From contig NZ_KB891701.1 in assembly GCF_000373545.1 (NCBI RefSeq), positions 1-64,000 on the forward strand: a stretch of DNA of 64,000 nucleotides. Reading direction: 5' to 3'. Both the position numbers and the translations under genes were made by a program. Positions within the stretch are counted from its first letter, which is position 1. Every line of letters begins with the position of its first letter. This DNA is from Alkalispirochaeta alkalica DSM 8900 (GTDB lineage: Bacteria > Spirochaetota > Spirochaetia > DSM-27196 > Alkalispirochaetaceae). The notes beneath the pieces were generated by a model. The model was not told the origin of the DNA. It saw only the letters and a program-made list of their open reading frames with translations, and searched no databases. Positions 16,895 to 25,718 of the stretch are shown here, piece after piece.

Positions 16895-18391
16895 ATGAAT
16901 TTTGTCTTGCAAGCACAGGGAATCACGAAGAGCTTTCCTGGTGTTCAGGCCCTGAAAAACGTTTCCTTCTCGGTCTCGCCGGGATCTGTTCATGCCCTTG
17001 TGGGCGAAAATGGCGCGGGAAAATCCACGCTCATGAAAATCATATCCGGTGCCCTCGCGAGCGATGAGGGCACGCTCTTCATCGATGGCGAGGAAAGAAT
17101 CCTGAAAAATCCTCGGGAGGCCCAGGATCTGGGAATCGCCATGATACACCAGGAACTCACCATTCTTCCTCTGCGAAGTGTGGCAGAAAATATCTTTCTC
17201 GGCCGGGAACCACGAAAGGCGGGGGGGATCCTGCTGGACTACGCCGCTCTGCACACCCGTGCCACCGATCTTCTGAACCAGATCCACGTCTCCGTCGATC
17301 CCTCCAGACCCGCAGGAACACTGTCCATCGCCCAACAGCAGATGGTCGAAGTTGCCAAGGCTCTCTCGCTCAGGGCCCGCGTGATTATCATGGATGAGCC
17401 CACAAGCTCGCTCACGAGCCGGGAAACATCCACACTCTTTCAAATTATCGGGGAGCTGCAAAAATGCGGAATCGCCCTGATCTACATCTCCCATCGCCTG
17501 GAGGAGATCTTTTCCATCGCCGACACAATCACCATTCTGCGCGATGGCCAGACTGTGCACTCTGCTCCCACCGCAGATCTCACGCCTGATTCTGTCGTTC
17601 GATATATGGTCGGGCGGGAGTTGAAGGAGGTTTTTCCTCAGGGCAAAGATTCTCGGGGTGATACGATCCTGAGGGCAGAGCATCTCTCGGGACAGCGTTT
17701 CACCGATGTCTCCTTTTCGCTCCGTTCGGGAGAAATTCTGGGTGTTGCCGGCCTGGTAGGAGCGGGGAGGTCCGAAGTGGCTCGAGCCCTCATGGGCCTG
17801 GACCCCCTTCAGGGGGGCACGCTTCTTTTTCAAGGAGAGCAGATCGTTCCCCGTTCGGTCAGAGCCATGATGCGTCACGGCTTCGCCTTCCTTCCTGAGG
17901 ACCGGAAGGCCGAGGGGTTATTTCTCAACATGAGCGTTCGCGATAACCTGGCTATTTCCATGCTCGACAGGGTCTTCCCCTTCGGGATTATCCGGCCCCG
18001 CCTTCTTCTCCGTCTTATCCGGGACTACTTTCATCGTCTCAATATCAAAACACCCAGTCCTCTTCAAAGAATAAAACATCTCTCGGGAGGGAACCAGCAG
18101 AAGGTCATCATCGCACGGTGCCTCTCGCTGAAGCCCCGGGTTCTCATTCTCGACGAGCCCACGCGGGGAATCGATATCGGGGCAAAATCCGAGATTTACA
18201 CCATCGCCCAGGACCTGGCTGCCCAGGGCGTTGCGATTATCATGATCTCTTCGGAGCTACCGGAAATACTGGGAATCTCCGATCGTATCCTGGTGATGAG
18301 AGAGGGGAAAAGCGTTGCAATTCTCAACCAGGGTGAAGCAACACAGGATCTGATCATGCATAAGGCCGCAGGAGGCACATCGTGGGAATAG
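16895..18391 (+). CDS. rbsA: Ribose-type ABC transporter, double ATP-binding protein
   Basis: 498 residues, the usual length for a duplicated sugar ATPase. The first domain has an intact Walker A (GENGAGKST), signature (LSIAQQQMVEVAKAL) and Walker B (VIIMDEPTSSL). The second has the degenerate Walker A typical of this family (GLVGAGRSE), signature LSGGNQQKVIIARCL and Walker B LILDEPTRGIDIG. It powers the importer from the cytoplasmic side. It overlaps the second permease gene by ten bases. Confidence 0.96.
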   Translation: MNFVLQAQGITKSFPGVQALKNVSFSVSPGSVHALVGENGAGKSTLMKIISGALASDEGTLFIDGEERILKNPREAQDLGIAMIHQELTILPLRSVAENIFLGREPRKAGGILLDYAALHTRATDLLNQIHVSVDPSRPAGTLSIAQQQMVEVAKALSLRARVIIMDEPTSSLTSRETSTLFQIIGELQKCGIALIYISHRLEEIFSIADTITILRDGQTVHSAPTADLTPDSVVRYMVGRELKEVFPQGKDSRGDTILRAEHLSGQRFTDVSFSLRSGEILGVAGLVGAGRSEVARALMGLDPLQGGTLLFQGEQIVPRSVRAMMRHGFAFLPEDRKAEGLFLNMSVRDNLAISMLDRVFPFGIIRPRLLLRLIRDYFHRLNIKTPSPLQRIKHLSGGNQQKVIIARCLSLKPRVLILDEPTRGIDIGAKSEIYTIAQDLAAQGVAIIMISSELPEILGISDRILVMREGKSVAILNQGEATQDLIMHKAAGGTSWE

Positions 18392-19368
18392 ACAGCACAC
18401 ACCGAAGGTTTTCCTGGAAGGGAGCGCTCGCTCGCCACAGCTCCGCGCTTATTTTCCTGTTCCTCTTTGCCTGCTTCTCGCTTCTCTCGGGAAGATTTCT
18501 CCGGATCGGTAATGTCGTGAACATCCTTGAACAGTCTTCTCTTCTGGCTGTTGTTGCGATCGGGATTACCTTCCCAATCATTACTGGAGGGATCGATCTC
18601 TCTGTGGGGTCTCTGGTAGCGCTCTGCGGTGCTCTGGCGGCGGGGCTTGTTACAGGACACGCTGTTCCCGTCCCCCTGGCAATCGCGATGGTCCTCGCGC
18701 TGGGGGCCCTTCTGGGGGGAATCAACGGGTTCATCATCGTAGCAGGACGATTTCAGCCCTTTGTGGTTACTTTGGCAACTATGGCGATAACCCGGGGAGC
18801 GACCTTGGTATATACACAGGGAAGACCCATCTCGGGAATCCCGGCGTCCTTCACATTCCTGGGAGATCGCGTGGCGGGCATACCGGTCTCCCTCCTGATC
18901 CTCCTGATCATCCTGATTCTCTTCCAGGGCCTGTTGCGCTTCACCCCTTTTGGAGCTCACCTCTATGCCCTGGGAGGAAACGAGGAAACGGCGCGACTGG
19001 CCGGTATATCCGTCCACTGGATAAAGATAGGCGCCTATAGCATAAGCGGAGGCATGGCGGCCCTGGGAGGAATCATTCTCACCGCGCGGTTATGGAGCGC
19101 GCAACCCCAGGCTGCGGTGGGACTGGAGCTGCAAACTATCGCTGCAGCCGTTCTGGGTGGGGTATCCCTCGCGGGAGGATCAGGAGGGCTGGCAGGAACA
19201 CTGCTGGGGGCGCTTTTGATGGGAACTCTCGCCAACGGCCTGAACCTCCTCGGTATTTCTTCCTATCTTCAGCAGGTAATCATCGGAGCAATCTTCATCG
19301 CCGCCGTCATGCTCGATCTGTGGACAAAAGAGAGGCATGGCGAATCATCGCAAGGAGCGTTATCATGA
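18382..19368 (+). CDS. rbsC: Ribose-type ABC transporter permease (second copy)
   Basis: 328 residues from a GTG with a GGAGG site nine bases upstream. It shares family motifs with the first permease (SLLAVVAIGITFPIITGGIDLSVGS, AGRFQPFVVTLATMAITRGATLV, TIAAAVLGGVSLAGGSGGLAGTLLGA) but is clearly diverged, so it is not a recent duplicate. A permease on each side of rbsB-rbsA suggests a heterodimeric channel. It overlaps rbsK by ATGA. Confidence 0.92.
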   Translation: MGIDSTHRRFSWKGALARHSSALIFLFLFACFSLLSGRFLRIGNVVNILEQSSLLAVVAIGITFPIITGGIDLSVGSLVALCGALAAGLVTGHAVPVPLAIAMVLALGALLGGINGFIIVAGRFQPFVVTLATMAITRGATLVYTQGRPISGIPASFTFLGDRVAGIPVSLLILLIILILFQGLLRFTPFGAHLYALGGNEETARLAGISVHWIKIGAYSISGGMAALGGIILTARLWSAQPQAAVGLELQTIAAAVLGGVSLAGGSGGLAGTLLGALLMGTLANGLNLLGISSYLQQVIIGAIFIAAVMLDLWTKERHGESSQGALS

Positions 19369-20357
19369 CTGAAACCCACCGGCCCGCCAGAATTTTTGTC
19401 CTGGGCAGCCTCAACGTGGACCTGGTGGTCCAGGTCGATCGCTTTCCCCAGCCGGGGGAAACCCTCCCGGGACGAACCTTCCACACCTTTCCGGGAGGAA
19501 AAGGAGGAAACCAGGCTGTGGCTGTGGCGCGCCTCGGCGGGAGCCCCTCCATGGCAGCCCGTCTGGGAGACGATTCCTTTGGAGAGGAATATCTGGCCAC
19601 CCTGATACGCGAGGGTGTCCAGGTGAACCAGGTAGAACGCATCCCGGGCAAGACTACGGGCACCGCCCTGATCGAGGTAGACCAGCGGGGCCAGAACCGT
19701 ATCGTTGTTGTGGCAGGAGCCAATGAGTGCTGGGACGATCGGGCGGTCTCCATCGCTCTGGCGGGGATCGCCGAAGGGGATATTCTCCTGCTCCAACTGG
19801 AGATCCCCCTCCCTGCCGTGATCGAAGCGGCCCTCATCGCCTCACGGCGGGGAGCCCAGGTTATTCTGGACCCCGCTCCGGCACCGGAAGCCCCCCTTCC
19901 CCGGGAACTCCTGGGCGCCCTCTCCTGGTGTACACCCAACGAGCACGAGGCAGCCCTCATAACCGGGATCGCCACCTCCTCCGCCGGGGGACAGCGGGAA
20001 GCTGCCCTGGCCCTGGTGCGACACGGCGTATCCCGGGCTGTCGTGAAGGCCGGAGCCCGGGGAGCCTGGCTTGCCCTGGAAGATCGGGCAGAACTCCTCC
20101 CGGGATTTCCCGTGGAAGCCCGCGATACTACTGCAGCGGGCGATTCTTTCAACGGAGGGCTCGCCTGGGCGCTCTCACATCACTTCTCACCCCGGGAGGC
20201 CGTCATTCGTGCAAACTCTGTGGCGGCCCTCTCCACCACGGGGCTGGGAGCGCAGACGGCAATGCCCACGGCAGCCCAGCTGAGTTCCTTCCTGGAGAAA
20301 GCCGGGATCACTCCGGGGGAGCAAAAAAATCGCGATACCCCGGCCAGTGATCCCTGA
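19365..20357 (+). CDS. rbsK: Ribokinase (PfkB family)
   Basis: 330 residues. It phosphorylates ribose to ribose 5-phosphate in the cytoplasm after import. PfkB signatures are complete: FPGGKGGNQAVAVARLG near the N-terminus (substrate site) and ARDTTAAGDSFNGGLAWAL near the C-terminus, with the catalytic base Asp in AAGDSF. VLGSLNVDLVVQVDRFPQPGET is the typical ribokinase opening. AAGGAGCG lies seven bases before the ATG. Its last 50 bases overlap the converging lipase gene, and no terminator is visible between them. Confidence 0.95.
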   Translation: MTETHRPARIFVLGSLNVDLVVQVDRFPQPGETLPGRTFHTFPGGKGGNQAVAVARLGGSPSMAARLGDDSFGEEYLATLIREGVQVNQVERIPGKTTGTALIEVDQRGQNRIVVVAGANECWDDRAVSIALAGIAEGDILLLQLEIPLPAVIEAALIASRRGAQVILDPAPAPEAPLPRELLGALSWCTPNEHEAALITGIATSSAGGQREAALALVRHGVSRAVVKAGARGAWLALEDRAELLPGFPVEARDTTAAGDSFNGGLAWALSHHFSPREAVIRANSVAALSTTGLGAQTAMPTAAQLSSFLEKAGITPGEQKNRDTPASDP

Positions 20358-21108
20358 AGGAGAAGAGCGGAAGAAGCGACCGATCGCCCACGCGCACGAG
20401 TCGCCCCACGTGACGGAATCCCAGAAAGGCCGGGGGGACTCCGGCGATCGCATCGCGGCCCATCACGATGCGCAGCACCCTGGAATGGTGCTCTTTAAAC
20501 CAGGCCGCACCGGCTCGATTGAAAACCCGGGGCATGCCGAAGGTAACAACCGACATCTCGATCTCGGGAAGCCTCCCGACGAGATCAAAAAAGGCGATCA
20601 CCCCCAGGGCACCCCCCCCGCTGTGGCCGACAAAGACGATCCGCCCGGGAGGATCCCGGGACAGCGCCTGGTGAAGGTCATCGCGGATACCCAGATATTT
20701 TTCCAGAAACCCCCGGTGGATCCTGACCGACGGCTGATCGCCGAAGGGAGGTCGTCGGGGAAGAAACCGCAGATTCTGTCCCAGATCGGTGCGATCCCCG
20801 GGAGCCTGGGAACCCCGGAAAATGACATAGAGAAGATCCCCCTTCCGCAGCAGTCCCCCCAGGGTGTTTGTCCCGTCGTGACGGATATACTCGAGGCTCC
20901 AACCCGTCTCGGGAAAGGTTTCGTACTCCCTCCAGACACTCCGGCACATCAGCAGAAAGCGATGGAACTCCTCCCCCCCGTATCCTCCCTCGCGCAACAG
21001 ATCCTCCGGACGCTCGCCGGAGAAGAAGGTCTGACACGACAGGAGCAGCCCCAGCGCAGCCCCTACTATAACCCCCCTCCCCCCGGGGACTCCTGCGCCC
21101 CCCCTCAC
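20308..21108 (-). CDS. Lipase class 3-like lipoprotein
   Basis: 266 residues from a GTG that overlaps the upstream HD-GYP stop (GTGA). The N-terminus GVIVGAALGLLLSCQ looks like a lipoprotein signal with the lipobox Cys in LLSC. The alpha/beta-hydrolase core has IVFVGHSGGGALGVIAF (nucleophile elbow GHSGG), a following VVTFGMPRVFNRAGAAWF, and a candidate acid and His in RIVMGRDAIAGVPP and FSFRDHWPGYRDFF. It probably hydrolyses esters at the cell envelope; the substrate is unknown. Confidence 0.8.
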   Translation of the reverse strand: MRGGAGVPGGRGVIVGAALGLLLSCQTFFSGERPEDLLREGGYGGEEFHRFLLMCRSVWREYETFPETGWSLEYIRHDGTNTLGGLLRKGDLLYVIFRGSQAPGDRTDLGQNLRFLPRRPPFGDQPSVRIHRGFLEKYLGIRDDLHQALSRDPPGRIVFVGHSGGGALGVIAFFDLVGRLPEIEMSVVTFGMPRVFNRAGAAWFKEHHSRVLRIVMGRDAIAGVPPAFLGFRHVGRLVRVGDRSLLPLFSFRDHWPGYRDFFAPPE

Positions 21109-22328
21109 GGGTCATCTGTCCCCTGCAGCTCCCGATACACCTCCGTGATCGCGGGAAGGGCCTCCAGGAAGGCCGCAAATATTCGCGGATCGAACTGCGC
21201 CCCCTCCTCACGGGACATCATCTCCAGGGCCGCATCCAGAGGAAAAGCTTTTTTATAGGGCCTCGCCGTGGTCAGGGCATCAAAGACATCGGCCACGGCC
21301 ACGATCCTCCCCGCCAGGGGGATATCTTCCCCGGCGAGGCCCCGGGGGTAGCCCCGGCCATCCCACCGTTCGTGGTGACCGGCCACAATCTCCCGAGCTG
21401 TTTTCAGGAGATCCCCGGAAAAACTCGCCGAAATACTGCGATTCATCGCCTCCACCACCGACTCGCCCTCCTCGACGTGACTCTTCATGATCTCCCATTC
21501 CGCCTCGTCCAGAGCTCCCGGTTTGGTCAGAATCGCATCGGGAATGGCGATCTTACCGATATCGTGCATCGGTGAGAACCAGAGAATCTCCCGGACGAAC
21601 TTCGGGGTCACGGGGTATCCCCCGGAGAGAAGCTGCTTCGCGATCAGATAACTGTAGCGGGACATCCTGATAATATGCTCCGAGGTCTCGTTATCCTTCT
21701 TCTGAGCCAGCGCGACAAAGCCCTCGGCCGATTGTGCCAGAACCTGCTGCAGCAAGTAGGAATAGTAGAATCGTTCGCGCAGACGGGCCGCCACATCCAT
21801 GACCAGCTGCGCGTCCCTGTCGCGATAGGCGTACGGTTCCCGGCTGGAGACAAAGAGAAACCCCAGGCAACGCCCCTGAATGTAGAGGGGCGCTGTGATG
21901 CTCGAGAGGAGTCCCTCCTGGAGAATCAATCGGGTAGCGCGGGACCGGTGGACGCGATCGTGATGTCTGGCAAGATCCCCGATAATACGCGCTTCGCCCC
22001 CTTCGGCCACTTGGGGAAGGGTGGTCTCCGACAAAACGGCGGAAAATCCCGGATCAAGATGCACCCGGGGCATCGCCGAGAAGGCCGATTCGGCGATCAC
22101 GTTCCCGAAGGGATCAAGAAAGGCCAGGGCAACCCGATCACAGGGAAGGTGCGTCGCCAGGAGCGGGTGGAGCGCGCTGATCAGATCTTCCAGGGCACCT
22201 CCGGGAGCGAGATTCTCAAGACCCCGAAGAAGATCAGGTTTTCGGCGGCACCCCCGACCACTGCGAAGATCGCAGGCCAGACGACGCCACCACCTCACCA
22301 GAGGGGGAGGATCTCTGTCGATATTCAT
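21105..22328 (-). CDS. GAF-HD-GYP protein, probable cyclic-di-GMP phosphodiesterase
   Basis: 407 residues, soluble. A GAF-type sensory domain spans about residues 50-200 (DRVALAFLDPFGNVIAE; SITAPLYIQGRCLGFLFVSSR). The HD-GYP domain follows: the metal-binding HD in FSPMHDIGKIAIPDAILTKPG and the diagnostic AGHHERWDGRGYPRGLAGEDIPLAGRIVAVADVFDALTTARPYK segment. All catalytic residues I can identify are present, so it should cleave cyclic di-GMP. The ligand of the GAF domain is unknown. It is coupled to the downstream lipoprotein gene. Confidence 0.9.
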   Translation of the reverse strand: MNIDRDPPPLVRWWRRLACDLRSGRGCRRKPDLLRGLENLAPGGALEDLISALHPLLATHLPCDRVALAFLDPFGNVIAESAFSAMPRVHLDPGFSAVLSETTLPQVAEGGEARIIGDLARHHDRVHRSRATRLILQEGLLSSITAPLYIQGRCLGFLFVSSREPYAYRDRDAQLVMDVAARLRERFYYSYLLQQVLAQSAEGFVALAQKKDNETSEHIIRMSRYSYLIAKQLLSGGYPVTPKFVREILWFSPMHDIGKIAIPDAILTKPGALDEAEWEIMKSHVEEGESVVEAMNRSISASFSGDLLKTAREIVAGHHERWDGRGYPRGLAGEDIPLAGRIVAVADVFDALTTARPYKKAFPLDAALEMMSREEGAQFDPRIFAAFLEALPAITEVYRELQGTDDP

Positions 22329-22443
22329 CGCCCTATGCTACGGGAAGATCCCGCCCCATGGCAACGTCCCCGGGACGGGGCCTCGGGCCGTCTCGACGTC
22401 TGGTTCTCTTGATTGGTGACCGGGATCACACGCTCACCCCCTC

Positions 22444-22471
22444 ATCACCCCGGGATTCGAGCCGGGGTGAT
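22444..22471. promoter_or_regulatory. 10-bp-arm inverted repeat ahead of the MarC-family gene
   Basis: ATCACCCCGG-n8-CCGGGGTGAT in the 188-base divergent region between the HD-GYP and MarC-type genes. It could be an operator for either gene or a hairpin in the MarC-gene leader; a loosely T-rich stretch follows, so an attenuator is possible. Confidence 0.45.
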
Positions 22472-22516
22472 CCCCGTTGTGTTTCTCCCTCCTTTGAGGG
22501 TACAAGATAAAACGCC

Positions 22517-23101
22517 ATGTTCTTCAGCACCTTTATCGGACTCTTCTTTCTCCTCACGCCCTTTTTTGTCCTCTCCTCATTTCTGGCACTCACCCAGGGG
22601 TATACCTCGGCCCAGCGACGCCGTCTGGCCCTGGAGGTCGCCCTGGGAACGATGGCCGTGGGGATCACCCTCTTTCTTCTGGGGAATCATATCTTCGCCC
22701 TCTTCGGGATCAATCTTCATTCATTTCGTATGGGCACGGGGATTCTTCTGATGCTCTCGGCGATCAATCTCGTCCAGGGGGGGAGCACGGCACCCCTGAA
22801 GGGGATCGACCGGGAGGCGATCTCGATCGTACCCCTGGCGATTCCCATCACCGTGGGCCCCGCCACGGTGGGGTACCTCCTGGTGCTCTCGTCGGAACAG
22901 ACCGCACCCGCCGAAGCCGCGCTCACCCTGGGAGCCTTTGCCCTGGCCGCCTGCGCCGTGGGAACCCTCCTCTTTATCTCCTCCTGGATCGAACGGGTTC
23001 TGGGACGATCGGGGATTACCATCCTGAGTAAAATCACGGGGCTCATTCTCTCGGCCCTGGCAGCGCAGATGTTTATGCAGGGCTTTACCCAGTTCCTGTA
23101 A
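22517..23101 (+). CDS. MarC-family integral membrane protein
   Basis: 194 residues with six predicted helices, the standard MarC/UPF0056 size. Family features include TPFFVLSSFLALTQGYT in the first helix region, FRMGTGILLMLSAINLVQG, and SIVPLAIPITVGPATVGYLLVL, where the small-residue 'P.A.P...GP' stretch is the family hallmark. MarC proteins sit in the inner membrane and their transport substrate is not established. It is followed 77 bases later by metY in the same direction. Confidence 0.85.
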   Translation: MFFSTFIGLFFLLTPFFVLSSFLALTQGYTSAQRRRLALEVALGTMAVGITLFLLGNHIFALFGINLHSFRMGTGILLMLSAINLVQGGSTAPLKGIDREAISIVPLAIPITVGPATVGYLLVLSSEQTAPAEAALTLGAFALAACAVGTLLFISSWIERVLGRSGITILSKITGLILSALAAQMFMQGFTQFL

Positions 23102-23178
23102 TGGGTCACCATGCCCCGGTCACCAAAGACCACCAGCGGCACGGGACAGCAGAGCACAGAAAAAGGAGGCACCACGCG

Positions 23179-24459
23179 ATGAATCCCCAGTGGAAAAAAG
23201 AGACCCGAGCAATCCAGGGCGGCTACCGGCCCGGCAACGCCGAGCCCCGGGTCACCCCCATCTATCAGAGCACCACCTACAAGTACGACACCGCCGAGGC
23301 TGTGGCCCATCTCTTCGATCACCCCGAGGAAGGCCATATCTACTCCCGTATCAGCAACCCCACCACGGAGGTGCTCCAGAAAAAACTGGCCGACCTGGAG
23401 GGGGGAATCGCCGCGGTGACCACCTCGTCGGGCCAGGCTGCAACGACCCTGGCAATCCTCAACCTCTGTCAGGCGGGGGATCATATCGTCGCCTCCAGTT
23501 CTCTCTACGGAGGGACCTATAACCTCTTCAATTACACCCTCCCCCGGATGGGAATCGAGGTAACCTTTGTAGACCAGGACCAGAGCGCCGCCGAGATCGA
23601 AGCAGCCTTCAGGCCCCGCACGAAGGCGATCTTCGGTGAGTCCATCAGCAACCCCGCCATGGAGGTTCTGGATTTCGAGAAGTTCAGCCAGGTTGCCCGC
23701 TCCCGGGGGGTCCCTTTTCTGGTGGATAACACCTTTCCCACACCCTTCCTCTGTCAGCCCCTGAAACTGGGTGCCCACATCGTGATTCACTCCACCACCA
23801 AGTATATCGACGGTCACGCCACCAGCGTGGGCGGGGCCGTCATCGACGGGGGAACCTTTCCCTGGGACAACGGGAACTTCCCCGCCTTCACCGAACCGGA
23901 CCCCAGCTATCACGGCGTTTGCTACCACGAACGTTTCGCCAGCGCCGCCTACGCCGTGAAACTGAGTTATCAGCTCATCCGTGACCTGGGGACACCCCTG
24001 TCGCCCATGAACGCCTTTCTCACCAATCTGGGGCTGGAGACGCTCCATCTCCGCATGGAGCGGCACAGCCAGAACGCCCTGGCTCTGGCGCAATATCTCC
24101 AGGACCACCCTCGCGTCTCCTGGGTCCGCTACCCCGGCCTCCCGGGAAGCCCCTCGGCAGAACGGGCCCGGCGGTATCTCCCCAAAGGATCCAGCGGCGT
24201 GCTCACCTTCGGCATCACGGGGGGGCAGCCCGCAGGAGAAGCCCTGATGAACTCCCTGGAGCTGGCGTCGATCGTGGTCCATGTGGCCGACGTACGAACC
24301 TGCGTTCTCCACCCTGCCAGCATGACCCATCGCCAGCTCTGCCAGGAGGAACAGCAGGCCGCCGGGGTCTCGCCGGACCTGATCCGTGTCTCCCTGGGGC
24401 TCGAGCACATCGATGACATCATCGCCGATTTCGACCAGGCCTTCCGGCGCCTTCCCTGA
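23179..24459 (+). CDS. metY: O-acetylhomoserine sulfhydrylase (PLP-dependent Cys/Met enzyme)
   Basis: 426 residues. It should make homocysteine (or methionine with methanethiol) from O-acetylhomoserine in the cytoplasm. Family features: TRAIQGGYRPGNAEPRVTPIYQSTTY at the N-terminus, SSLYGGTYNLFNYTLPRMGIEV, the PLP-binding Lys in IHSTTKYIDGHATSVGG, and the end LIRVSLGLEHIDDIIADFDQAF. AAGGAGG precedes the ATG by nine bases. Its 5' and 3' ends recur in a decayed copy 1.26 kb downstream. MetB/MetZ-type activity cannot be excluded, but the long DNGNFPAFTEPDPSYHG segment fits MetY. Confidence 0.92.
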   Translation: MNPQWKKETRAIQGGYRPGNAEPRVTPIYQSTTYKYDTAEAVAHLFDHPEEGHIYSRISNPTTEVLQKKLADLEGGIAAVTTSSGQAATTLAILNLCQAGDHIVASSSLYGGTYNLFNYTLPRMGIEVTFVDQDQSAAEIEAAFRPRTKAIFGESISNPAMEVLDFEKFSQVARSRGVPFLVDNTFPTPFLCQPLKLGAHIVIHSTTKYIDGHATSVGGAVIDGGTFPWDNGNFPAFTEPDPSYHGVCYHERFASAAYAVKLSYQLIRDLGTPLSPMNAFLTNLGLETLHLRMERHSQNALALAQYLQDHPRVSWVRYPGLPGSPSAERARRYLPKGSSGVLTFGITGGQPAGEALMNSLELASIVVHVADVRTCVLHPASMTHRQLCQEEQQAAGVSPDLIRVSLGLEHIDDIIADFDQAFRRLP

Positions 24460-24506
24460 CCACTCCTGACGATTCATCGCCTCCCCGGGCGCTCTCGCGG
24501 GCGCCC
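24331..24506 (+). repeat. Direct repeat, 3' end of metY and terminator (copy 1)
   Basis: The last 43 codons of metY plus its downstream stem-loop. The same sequence recurs at 25590-25765 with scattered substitutions, so the two copies flank a 1.1 kb segment with the toxin-antitoxin genes. Confidence 0.85.
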
Positions 24507-24509
24507 GGG
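24484..24509 (+). terminator. Stem-loop after metY
   Basis: CCCGGGCGC-n8-GCGCCCGGG with no clear T-run. It lies 24 bases past the metY stop. In the repeated copy downstream the stem is damaged. Confidence 0.6.
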
Positions 24510-24558
24510 CTGCGCAAAACATCCATGTGGACCCGTCGGGTCGTCGCAATCCTGCAGG

Positions 24559-24879
24559 TTAGCCGTCCTTTTCTACGATTCCTGTGTTTACAAGTTTCTT
24601 CATCAACTCGTAGATGTCTTTCTTGTCACCGGATTTTCGGATTCCAACCGCAACTACGATCACCACAACCTGGGTATCTTCAACCCGGTAGACGATCCGA
24701 TATCGTTGACCAGCCGCACGGACCGTCCTGAATCCTTTTAACGGCCCCAACAGCGGCTTGCCCATTAGAGCCGGCTCCTCCTTCAGCTGTTCAATCTTCC
24801 TGATGATCTGAGTTCTGGCGGTGGCCTCGACGCTCTTGATCATCTGAGTCGCCAACTCGGTCAGCTTGATTTTATACAT
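24559..24879 (-). CDS. RelE/ParE-family toxin
   Basis: 106 residues. Features of the RelE/ParE fold are MYKIKLTELATQMIKS, QIIRKIEQLKEEPALMGKPLLGPLKGFRTVRAAGQRYRIVYRVED, and VVVIVVAVGIRKSGDKKDIYELMKKL. The 'LKG.R..R.G.YRIVY' core is the usual RelE core. It probably cleaves mRNA at the ribosome, but ParE-type gyrase poisons share the fold. The ATG lies inside the end of the antitoxin gene (eight-base overlap), the normal antitoxin-first order. The sequence is less GC-rich than its surroundings, which suggests transfer. A 13-base palindrome at 24530-24542 follows the stop. Confidence 0.85.
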   Translation of the reverse strand: MYKIKLTELATQMIKSVEATARTQIIRKIEQLKEEPALMGKPLLGPLKGFRTVRAAGQRYRIVYRVEDTQVVVIVVAVGIRKSGDKKDIYELMKKLVNTGIVEKDG

Positions 24880-25138
24880 CAAAGCCTTTCTTGAACTCCT
24901 CGAAATCGATCAGCTTCCCCTGCCGGGCCTGGGAGATTCCGATCTTCAAATCGTTGTAGCCTTCCGGGTCGGAAAGAATATCCAGAGTTTCTGCGATGCT
25001 TTCGTAGGTGTCCCACCGTAGAATAGCCAGGACTTCCTTCCCGTGATTGGTTACAGAGATCGTATCTTCATACGACATATCGGTTTCCAACGATGTTATT
25101 TTTCTTCGTGTCTCGGATATCGACATTTGCTTAATCAC
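24872..25138 (-). CDS. Phd/YefM-type antitoxin
   Basis: 88 residues from a GTG with an AGGAG site six bases before it; an in-frame ATG four codons later (MSISETRRKI) is the alternative. The N-terminal half (SISETRRKITSLETDMSYEDTISVTNHGKEVLAILRWDTYESIAETLDIL) has the Phd/YefM pattern. In these pairs that half binds the promoter and the C-terminal tail neutralises the toxin. It is coupled to the RelE-like toxin and is expected to repress its own promoter. Confidence 0.85.
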   Translation of the reverse strand: MIKQMSISETRRKITSLETDMSYEDTISVTNHGKEVLAILRWDTYESIAETLDILSDPEGYNDLKIGISQARQGKLIDFEEFKKGFDV

Positions 25139-25490
25139 TGGTTTCTCCTCGTACGAAGCCTGCTCTATTTTGTACAATAATGCAATGGCATGATGTACAT
25201 TTTGCGCTTCTCCGCTTCGCCCGCGACGTGTGTCTTTCGCTCGAGATAACCGGCGAGTTGGGTAATAGTCACCGCATAACGGATTCACGTGGTGTTGGGG
25301 CCCGCACTATTTGTTTATGAATCTGGGGATATAACCAAAATACTGTAGTTGAGACTTGAAAGAAAGGGGAACGGAAACCGGGCTCAGGGGAATTCCTGAT
25401 TGCCTTTTGGGTGCTCAATCATTACACAGAAGACGGAGAACAGCCCCAAAATCGCGCGTTACCGACTTGGGAGTGGATTTGAGGAGCACA
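25139..25490. other. Low-GC segment upstream of the toxin-antitoxin pair
   Basis: About 350 bases with no gene I can support. The minus strand before the antitoxin must hold its promoter: TACAAAATAGAGC lies near 25170-25182, but I see no clean -35/-10 pair. The stretch near 25255-25310 contains GTTGGGT and GCATAACG, which loosely resemble integron attC ends, but no full site. Base composition is visibly lower in GC than the flanking genes, consistent with insertion. Confidence 0.5.
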
Positions 25491-25718
25491 GGAAAAAGAG
25501 ACCCGAGCAATCCAGGGTGGCTACCGGCCCGGCAAGGCCGAGCACCGGGCTATCCCCATCTATCAGAACACCACCGAAAAGCAGGACCCCGCCAGCTCTG
25601 CCAGGAGGAACAGCAGACCGCCGGGGTCTCGCCGGACCTGATCCGTGTCTCCCTGGGGCTCGAGCACATCGACGACATTATCGCCGATTTCGACCAGCCC
25701 TTCCGGCGCCTTCCCTGA
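25491..25718 (+). pseudogene. Decayed metY copy with a large internal deletion
   Basis: Bases 25491-25591 match the 5' end of metY from codon 5 on, with one A lost from the A-run (an early frameshift) and no start codon. The sequence then jumps directly to the metY 3' end. About 1,039 bases are missing between two copies of CGCC, a short-homology deletion. The final part still reads LCQEEQQTAGVSPDLIRVSLGL and ends with the metY stop. It cannot make an enzyme. Confidence 0.88.

Noticed and set aside
16433-17878. Minus-strand open frame of about 480 codons across rbsB and rbsA
   Set aside because: Antisense to two well-supported genes and without any recognisable signal.
23101-23178. SAM or other methionine riboswitch before metY
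   Set aside because: Only 77 bases separate the MarC-family gene from metY and no conserved riboswitch core or terminator is visible.
25255-25310. Integron attC site next to the toxin-antitoxin genes
   Set aside because: GTTGGGT and GCATAAC resemble attC ends, but the second does not match the consensus fully, spacing is too short and no integrase is seen. An attC covariance search would settle it.
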